Shown: positions 6,155 to 10,730 of the stretch, in pieces
How the letters are laid out: the number at the start of each line of letters is the position of its first letter
How positions within the stretch are numbered: position 1 is the stretch's first letter
Assembly: GCA_049609065.1 (NCBI GenBank)
Contig: JBMYYE010000083.1
Span: 1-10,730, forward strand
Direction of reading: 5' to 3'
DNA: 10,730 nt
Origin: JBMYYE01 sp049609065
Lineage (GTDB): Bacteria; Pseudomonadota; Alphaproteobacteria; Rhodobacterales; Rhodobacteraceae
The notes under the pieces: model-generated
Databases searched by the model: none
What the model was told of the DNA's origin: nothing
The model's input: the letters and a program-made list of their open reading frames with translations, nothing else
Translations under genes and position numbers: made by a program

Positions 6155-6838
6155 GACCCGTTCACGCACCCAATCGGGCACAATTTCGGATGCTTTTCCA
6201 AGGCGCGCCTCATCAAAGGCGCTTGCACCATGGGTGGCTTCGAGGTTCAGTTCAAGGGTGGCAACACCTGCGCGCTTGGCTTCATGGGCAAAGCCCGCTG
6301 CGGGATAGACATTGCCGCTTGTCCCGATCGACACAAATAGATCGGCCGCCTCAATATGCGTATAGATCTCCTCCATATGATAGGGCATTTCCCCAAACCA
6401 CACGATGTCAGGGCGCGCACCCTTATCCCCACAAGACGGGCATGGCGTGTCAGGTGTCATATCCTGCGCAATATCCCAGCCATGGCCGCAGAGAAAACAT
6501 GTCGCTTTCAAAAGCGCCCCATGCATGTGGATCACAGCCTTTGACCCCGCCCGTTCATGGAGGTCATCAACATTTTGCGTAACAAGGATCACCTCATGGG
6601 TGGGGTCCGCTTCCAATTCGGCAAGCGCCACATGGGCCGCATTTGGCTGTGCGCCAAGGCAATCACGGCGCCTTGTGTTGTAGAAATGATGCACGAGTTG
6701 AGGATCGCGTGCGAACCCTTCGGGTGTTGCGACATCTTCGATGCGATGCTGCGCCCAAAGCCCGCCTTCGTCGCGAAACGTGCCAAGCCCGCTTTCCGCC
6801 GAAATGCCCGCACCAGTGAGTATGACGATCTTGCTCAT
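6146..6838 (-). CDS. cobB: NAD-dependent protein deacylase (class III sirtuin, CobB)
   Basis: The 230-residue product is a sirtuin. The NAD-binding motif GAGISAESGLGTFR is at residues 9-22, QNVDDLHERAGS at 88-99, the catalytic His is in HMHG (His106), and a zinc site is formed by Cys114/Cys117 and Cys133/Cys136. Tyr53 and Arg56 in the FYNTRRR segment match the Tyr/Arg pair that lets class III sirtuins accept succinyl and malonyl lysines, so desuccinylase as well as deacetylase activity is expected. The frame extends 15 codons further upstream to 6883, but the sirtuin N-terminus (MSKIVILTGAG) and a GGAG upstream support the ATG at 6838. It diverges from the tyrosine phosphatase gene and converges on the PCu(A)C gene, with its stop codon inside that gene's terminator T-tract. 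Confidence 0.96.
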   Translation of the reverse strand: MSKIVILTGAGISAESGLGTFRDEGGLWAQHRIEDVATPEGFARDPQLVHHFYNTRRRDCLGAQPNAAHVALAELEADPTHEVILVTQNVDDLHERAGSKAVIHMHGALLKATCFLCGHGWDIAQDMTPDTPCPSCGDKGARPDIVWFGEMPYHMEEIYTHIEAADLFVSIGTSGNVYPAAGFAHEAKRAGVATLELNLEATHGASAFDEARLGKASEIVPDWVRERVKK

Positions 6839-6863
6839 TTTATCTCCGCTGTTATCAAGGTTG

Positions 6864-6891
6864 AGTATACCCAAGGATGTCATAGGCTCAA
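6864..6891 (-). promoter_or_regulatory. Candidate cobB promoter
   Basis: Read on the minus strand, TTGAGC (6891-6886) is followed after 16 bp by TATACT (6869-6864), a good sigma-70-type pair. Transcription would begin about 20 nt before the cobB ATG at 6838. Confidence 0.45.
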
Positions 6892-6916
6892 CCGGCCTAA
6901 AAACCGCGGGGCCAAT

Positions 6917-6946
6917 TTGTTATTTCACACCGCAAATTGCTATTAT
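6917..6946 (+). promoter_or_regulatory. Candidate promoter for the tyrosine phosphatase gene
   Basis: TTGTTA (6917-6922) is followed after 18 bp by TATTAT (6941-6946). Both hexamers are close to the sigma-70 consensus, and the predicted start lies about 30 nt before the ATG at 6985. It is back-to-back with the candidate cobB promoter, the two -35 boxes being about 25 bp apart. Confidence 0.45.
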
Positions 6947-6984
6947 GAGTGCGATGCTGAGTGCTGCGAAAATGGATGGAAACG

Positions 6985-7437
6985 ATGACAACACGCATTT
7001 TATTTGTCTGCCTTGGAAATATCTGTCGATCACCCACCGCCGAAGCGGTATTTCGGGCGCTATCCGTTGGGTACGACGTGCACATTGATAGCTGTGGGAC
7101 AAGCAATTGGCATGTCGGTGAGCCAGCATATGGCCCCATGCAGGCACAAGCGCAGGCACGCGGCTATGATCTATCTCCCTTGCGGGCGCGACAGCTTTGC
7201 ACAGCGGATTTTACCCAATTTGATATGATCATTGCAATGGACCGCGACAACCTCAAAGATATTGAGGCTTGCCAACCAAAGGGAAGCACCGCACAGCTTC
7301 ACTTGATGTCAAGCTTTGCGCCAAATGCCGGATTTGTCGATATGCCCGATCCGTATTACACGCGCAATTTCGATCAGGTCGTGGATTTCACCGAACTGGC
7401 CGCGCGCGGGGTGTTGGATTACATTCCTGCGCAGTAA
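6985..7437 (+). CDS. Low molecular weight protein tyrosine phosphatase
   Basis: The 150-residue product has the LMW-PTP signature CLGNICRS at residues 9-16, with nucleophile Cys9 and phosphate-binding Arg15, and the general-acid DPYY motif at 122-125 (Asp122). This is a complete cytoplasmic enzyme of usual length (about 150). Substrates can be phosphotyrosine proteins or small phosphate compounds; no tyrosine kinase or polysaccharide cluster is nearby, so a general housekeeping role is more likely than an exopolysaccharide Wzb role. Upstream in-frame ATGs exist at 6961 and 6976, but the family N-terminus and a GGA upstream favour 6985. The 3' end overlaps the convergent small secreted protein gene by 19 bp. 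Confidence 0.95.
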   Translation: MTTRILFVCLGNICRSPTAEAVFRALSVGYDVHIDSCGTSNWHVGEPAYGPMQAQAQARGYDLSPLRARQLCTADFTQFDMIIAMDRDNLKDIEACQPKGSTAQLHLMSSFAPNAGFVDMPDPYYTRNFDQVVDFTELAARGVLDYIPAQ

Positions 7438-7727
7438 ACTTCGGCCGTGGTGGCGAATTCTTTGTAGCGTTTCCAAAACCGCTCATTGCTGCGATTGTCG
7501 GATTGGCGCACCTCTTGGGCTTTGGCAGGATCCTTAAAGAAAACCGCCGCTTTGCGCTGATCGCTTTTGGAAAGCGTGAGGTCGGCTGCGTCTTGGATAC
7601 AGCCACAAAGGTTGCGATTGGCCGCTTTGCGATCAGAGCGTAGGCAGGCACGCTCAACATTGCTGGCAACGGCGGTGGAGCCAACAAGGCTGCACAACAA
7701 GGTGGTGGTGATGATAAACTGCTTCAT
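7419..7727 (-). CDS. Small secreted four-Cys protein of the Rhodobacterales type (function unknown)
   Basis: The 102-residue product has a Sec signal peptide, MKQFIITTTLLCSLVGSTAVA, with likely cleavage before SNV. The mature part has Cys28, Cys41, Cys43 and Cys99, a CGCIQ motif, a SDQRKAAVFFKDPAKAQEVRQSD block and an aromatic NERFWKRYKEF helix. I recognise this arrangement from short Rhodobacteraceae proteins that automated pipelines sometimes call 'arginine transporter'. A protein of this size with no membrane segment beyond the signal cannot be a transporter by itself. The four mature cysteines could form two disulfides in the periplasm. AGAGG lies upstream of the ATG. It overlaps the phosphatase gene tail-to-tail by 19 bp and diverges from the cyclodeaminase-family gene. 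Confidence 0.85.
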   Translation of the reverse strand: MKQFIITTTLLCSLVGSTAVASNVERACLRSDRKAANRNLCGCIQDAADLTLSKSDQRKAAVFFKDPAKAQEVRQSDNRSNERFWKRYKEFATTAEVYCAGM

Positions 7728-7800
7728 GGGGACCTCTTTTCGGGTTTATGGTGAGTATTCCAAATTTGCGGCCTGGGTGCAAACCTTCTTTTGAAAGCGC

Positions 7801-7829
7801 TTGGTTTTCACCCCATTCCCCCCTAGGTT
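7801..7829 (+). promoter_or_regulatory. Candidate promoter for the cyclodeaminase-family gene
   Basis: TTGGTT (7801-7806) is followed after 17 bp by TAGGTT (7824-7829). The -10 is far from the E. coli consensus but resembles -10 elements I recall from Rhodobacteraceae. The predicted start is about 14 nt before the ATG at 7850. Confidence 0.3.
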
Positions 7830-7849
7830 GATCGAAAAAGGGGGCGTTC

Positions 7850-8782
7850 ATGCCACAGTATATTTCTGCACGGGACGTTGCTGGTCAATTGAACTGGACG
7901 ATGATGCTAGAGGCTTTTGCCGCAGGGCACCAGTTTGAGGTCGCGGAAATTTCTGATACGCTTTTGGGGCAGGGGGATTTGCTGTTGAGCCGCTCTGCCT
8001 GGATTAAGGGTCTTGGCATTGGTGTTAAATCCGTGACCATTTTTCCTGAGAATGGCGCATATAATTTGCCATCCGTACAAGGCGCAATGACGGTTTTTGA
8101 AGATAAAACAGGCCAGATCGAAGCGATCCTCGAAAGTGATCTTGTGACCAATTGGAAAACCGCAGGCGATAGCGTTTACGGCGCGTCTTTACTGGCGCGT
8201 CCTGATAGCCAATCCTTGCTGATTATTGGGGCGGGGGTTGTGGCCGAAAACTTGATCCGCGCCTATTCGGAGGTGTTTTTAGACCTCAAATTCATCCAAG
8301 TTTGGAACCGTACACCGGCGCGCGCCGATGCGTTGGTGACAAAAATGACGGGCGAAGGATACCATGTCACGCGCGCCGATGATTTGGCCGCGGCGTGCCA
8401 GATGGCGGATATTATTTCGACCGCAACCATGGCCAAAACGCCCGTGATTAAAGGCGACTGGGTCACGGCGGGCACCCATGTGGATTTGATTGGGGCATTT
8501 ACGCCAGACATGCGTGAGGCGGATGATGCGCTCATGGCGAAGGGACGCATTTTTGTCGATAGCCGCGCCACCACGATACATGAAATCGGCGAATTGATGA
8601 TCCCGATCGCCTCAGGCGTTATTTCTGAAACGGATGTGATCGCGGATTACTACGACATCGCGGCGGGGGCCAAAACGCGGCAATCGGAGGGTGATATCAC
8701 GATCTTGAAAAATGGCGGCGGCGCGCATTTGGATTTGATGACGGCCAAAGCAATTATGAGCGCCCAAAACCGAAGCGCCTGA
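7850..8782 (+). CDS. Ornithine cyclodeaminase / mu-crystallin family NAD(P)-dependent enzyme
   Basis: The 310-residue product has the fold signature of this family: GLGIGVKSVTIFPEN (54-68) with the conserved Lys60, ESDLVTNWKTAGDS (95-108), the Rossmann motif GAGVVAENLI (127-136), HVDLIGAFTPDMREAD (210-225) and the C-terminal DLMTA helix. Members include ornithine cyclodeaminase, alanine dehydrogenase, ketimine reductases (mu-crystallin) and opine or siderophore-precursor enzymes, all acting on alpha-amino or imino acids with NAD(P). The Arg usual in the R-T-A/G segment is Lys103 here. The Asp used for cyclisation by true ornithine cyclodeaminase appears to be replaced at GAF (215-217). The substrate is therefore unknown, and a dehydrogenase/ketimine reductase-like role fits better than ornithine cyclisation. 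The ATG has an AAGGGGG site upstream. It stands alone and converges on lepA. Confidence 0.88.
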   Translation: MPQYISARDVAGQLNWTMMLEAFAAGHQFEVAEISDTLLGQGDLLLSRSAWIKGLGIGVKSVTIFPENGAYNLPSVQGAMTVFEDKTGQIEAILESDLVTNWKTAGDSVYGASLLARPDSQSLLIIGAGVVAENLIRAYSEVFLDLKFIQVWNRTPARADALVTKMTGEGYHVTRADDLAAACQMADIISTATMAKTPVIKGDWVTAGTHVDLIGAFTPDMREADDALMAKGRIFVDSRATTIHEIGELMIPIASGVISETDVIADYYDIAAGAKTRQSEGDITILKNGGGAHLDLMTAKAIMSAQNRSA

Positions 8783-8876
8783 CCCTCGGGTGGGTGCGAG
8801 CCGCATGCGCGGGCTGTGTTCGGAATGTAACTTTCATGGGGGCTTGCCCCGCGAGCAACAGTAACCAGTATTCAAT

Positions 8877-8900
8877 AAAAAAGGCCCCAGAGGGGCCTTT
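8877..8900 (-). terminator. lepA terminator (possibly bidirectional)
   Basis: AAAGGCCCC and GGGGCCTTT form a 9-bp stem with a 3-nt loop just after the lepA stop. On the minus strand it runs into TTTTTTATT, a good T-tract. On the plus strand only TTT follows, so termination of the upstream cyclodeaminase-family gene here would be weaker. Confidence 0.85.
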
Positions 8901-8902
8901 GA

Positions 8903-10702
8903 TTAATCATCCATCTTAAGTGCGGAGATAAATGCTTCTTGTGGGATATCCACACGCCCAAATTGGCGCATTTTCTTTTTCCCCTTCTTCTGTTTTTCCA
9001 GAAGCTTTTTCTTACGGCTGACATCGCCGCCATAGCATTTTGCCGTCACGTCTTTGCGCATCGCGGATAAGGTTTCGCGCGCGATCACCTTGCCGCCGAT
9101 GGCCGCTTGGATCGGGATTTTAAACATGTGGCGCGGGATGAGGTCCTTTAGTTTCTCAACCATCGCACGGCCACGCATTTCGGCGCGGTCACGGTGCACC
9201 ATGGTTGAGAGGGCATCCACCGGTTCATCATTCACGAGGATCGACATCTTCACGAGGTAGTCTTGGCGATAGCCCGTCATTTGGTAGTCGAAGGACGCGT
9301 AGCCCTTGGTCACGGATTTCAAACGGTCATAAAAATCAAACACAACTTCGTTGAGTGGCAGGTCATAAACCGCCATCGCGCGTGTGCCAGCATAGGTTAG
9401 ATCCTCTTGGATGCCGCGGCGATCTTGGCAGAGCTTCAATACGTCCCCCAAATATTCGTCCGGCACCAAAATGGTGGCTTTGATCCGTGGCTCTTCGAGG
9501 TGATCCACATGGGTCAAATCGGGCATGTCAGCGGGGTTGTGCAATTCGATCATCGTCCCGTCACGCATATGCACGTGATAGATCACGCTCGGTGCGGTGG
9601 TGATGAGATCAATGCCATATTCGCGCTCAATGCGGTCGCGGATCACTTCGAGGTGCAACAATCCCAAGAAGCCACAGCGAAAGCCAAAGCCAAGGGCCGC
9701 AGATGTTTCCATTTCATAGGAGAAAGACGCATCATTCAGCGCCAGTTTCTCAATGCTGTCGCGCAGGTCTTCGAATTCTGAGCTGTCCACAGGGAACAGG
9801 CCACAAAACACAACGGGCTGCGCGGGTTTGAACCCTTCGAGCACCTCTGTCGTGCCTTTTTTCTCATGTGTAATGGTGTCGCCGACGCGGGTGTCGCGCA
9901 CCTGTTTGATGGAGGCCGTGAGGAACCCCATTTCACCAGGGCCCAAGCTATCGATGTTTTCCATTTCTGGGCGAAACACGCCTACGCGGTCCACAGGATA
10001 GACGGCATTGGTGGAAATCATACGGATGCGGTCGCCTTTTTTGAGGCGGCCATCGATGACGCGGATCAACACGATCACGCCCAAATAGGCGTCATACCAA
10101 CTGTCGACGAGCATCGCTTTTAGGGGCGCGTCTTCTTCGCCCTCAGGGGCGGGGAGTTCGTTTACGATGGCTTCTAACGTTTCATGGATGCCTTGGCCGG
10201 TTTTGGCCGATACTTGGATCGCGCCGGTGGCATCGATGCCAATCACGTCTTCGATTTGTTCGGCCACACGGTCACAATCAGACGCCGGCAGGTCGATTTT
10301 ATTCAAAATAGGCACGATTTCGTGGTCGGCTTCCATCGCGTGATAGACATTGGCCAAGGTCTGGGCCTCAACGCCTTGGGAGCTGTCGACAACCAATAAG
10401 GAGCCTTCGACCGCGCGCATGGACCGTGATACTTCATAGGCGAAATCCACGTGACCGGGCGTGTCGATGAGATTGAGGATATAGTTCTCCCCATCATCGG
10501 CTTTATATTCGATGCGCACCGTATTGGCTTTGATGGTGATGCCGCGTTCACGTTCAATATCCATCGTATCTAGAAGCTGCGCTTGCATATCGCGATCCTT
10601 CACTGTGCCGGTCTCTTGGATGAGCCGGTCAGCAAGGGTGGATTTACCATGGTCAATATGCGCCACGATGGAGAAATTGCGGATTTTCGATAGATCAGTC
10701 AT
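8903..10702 (-). CDS. lepA: Elongation factor 4 (LepA), back-translocating GTPase
   Basis: The 599-residue product is complete LepA/EF4. The GTPase motifs are G1 AHIDHGKS (14-21), G2 RGIT (53-56), G3 DTPG (80-83), G4 NKID (134-137) and G5 SAK (166-168). The EF-G-like domains follow, then the LepA-specific C-terminal domain with YGGDVSRKKKLLEKQKKGKKKM and the end RQFGRVDIPQEAFISALK. LepA binds the ribosome and has been linked to back-translocation, ribosome rescue under ionic stress, and initiation or biogenesis of the small subunit. The ATG is at 10702-10700, and the MTDLSKIRNFSIVAHIDHGK start fits the family; no strong Shine-Dalgarno sequence is seen in the 28 bases available upstream, and the promoter lies beyond the window. 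The gene is followed by its own terminator. Confidence 0.98.
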   Translation of the reverse strand: MTDLSKIRNFSIVAHIDHGKSTLADRLIQETGTVKDRDMQAQLLDTMDIERERGITIKANTVRIEYKADDGENYILNLIDTPGHVDFAYEVSRSMRAVEGSLLVVDSSQGVEAQTLANVYHAMEADHEIVPILNKIDLPASDCDRVAEQIEDVIGIDATGAIQVSAKTGQGIHETLEAIVNELPAPEGEEDAPLKAMLVDSWYDAYLGVIVLIRVIDGRLKKGDRIRMISTNAVYPVDRVGVFRPEMENIDSLGPGEMGFLTASIKQVRDTRVGDTITHEKKGTTEVLEGFKPAQPVVFCGLFPVDSSEFEDLRDSIEKLALNDASFSYEMETSAALGFGFRCGFLGLLHLEVIRDRIEREYGIDLITTAPSVIYHVHMRDGTMIELHNPADMPDLTHVDHLEEPRIKATILVPDEYLGDVLKLCQDRRGIQEDLTYAGTRAMAVYDLPLNEVVFDFYDRLKSVTKGYASFDYQMTGYRQDYLVKMSILVNDEPVDALSTMVHRDRAEMRGRAMVEKLKDLIPRHMFKIPIQAAIGGKVIARETLSAMRKDVTAKCYGGDVSRKKKLLEKQKKGKKKMRQFGRVDIPQEAFISALKMDD

Positions 10703-10730
10703 GGTTTTGGGGTATGGTGCGGAAATGGGG

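Noticed and set aside
8783..8876. Possible small hairpins (GGGGCTTGCCCC and GCTTGC-CCC-GCGAGC) after the cyclodeaminase-family gene
   Set aside because: The two foldings are mutually exclusive and short, with no T-run; the downstream hairpin at 8880-8900 is the better terminator.
1..10730. CRISPR arrays, transposases, integrases, tRNAs, toxin-antitoxin pairs or defence gene clusters
   Set aside because: None seen on either strand; the only tandem repeats are the three 13-nt copies near 2985-3017 and the coding repeats in the PCu(A)C tail.

Overview
The window looks like ordinary chromosome from an alphaproteobacterium, most likely a marine Rhodobacteraceae (Roseobacter-like) member. The basis is protein character recalled from those families: the HrpB and LepA sequences, a short secreted Cys-containing protein typical of Rhodobacterales, a DUF2946-like/PCu(A)C copper pair, a stand-alone MeaB and a 95-residue L28. 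Base composition looks moderate in GC but was not counted. I see no phage, transposase, CRISPR or tRNA/rRNA genes, and no confident sign of recent transfer.

Left third (1-3517, all on the minus strand): a ClbS/DfsB-like four-helix protein, then the DExH helicase gene hrpB, then a NUDIX hydrolase cut off by the left window edge. A small intrinsic terminator built from a 13-nt tandem repeat separates the ClbS-like gene from hrpB.

Centre (3600-6150, plus strand): meaB, the GTPase chaperone of methylmalonyl-CoA mutase; rpmB (L28), preceded by a hairpin and followed by a strong terminator; then a probable copper pair consisting of a small CPDC-containing secreted or membrane-anchored protein and a periplasmic PCu(A)C chaperone with a Met/His-rich tail, closed by another strong terminator.

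Right part (6146-10730): cobB (class III sirtuin deacylase, minus) diverges from a low-molecular-weight protein tyrosine phosphatase gene (plus). The phosphatase gene overlaps tail-to-tail with a small secreted protein gene (minus). An ornithine cyclodeaminase/mu-crystallin family gene (plus) converges on lepA (elongation factor 4, minus) across a hairpin terminator.

The genes are mostly short, independent transcription units of housekeeping or conserved accessory type. The only group that clearly reads as one function is the copper pair. Nothing here convincingly looks like a new multi-gene system. The best second looks are the repeat-built terminator in front of hrpB, the hairpin in the meaB-rpmB gap, the two small secreted proteins of unclear function, and residue changes in the cyclodeaminase-family and NUDIX proteins.
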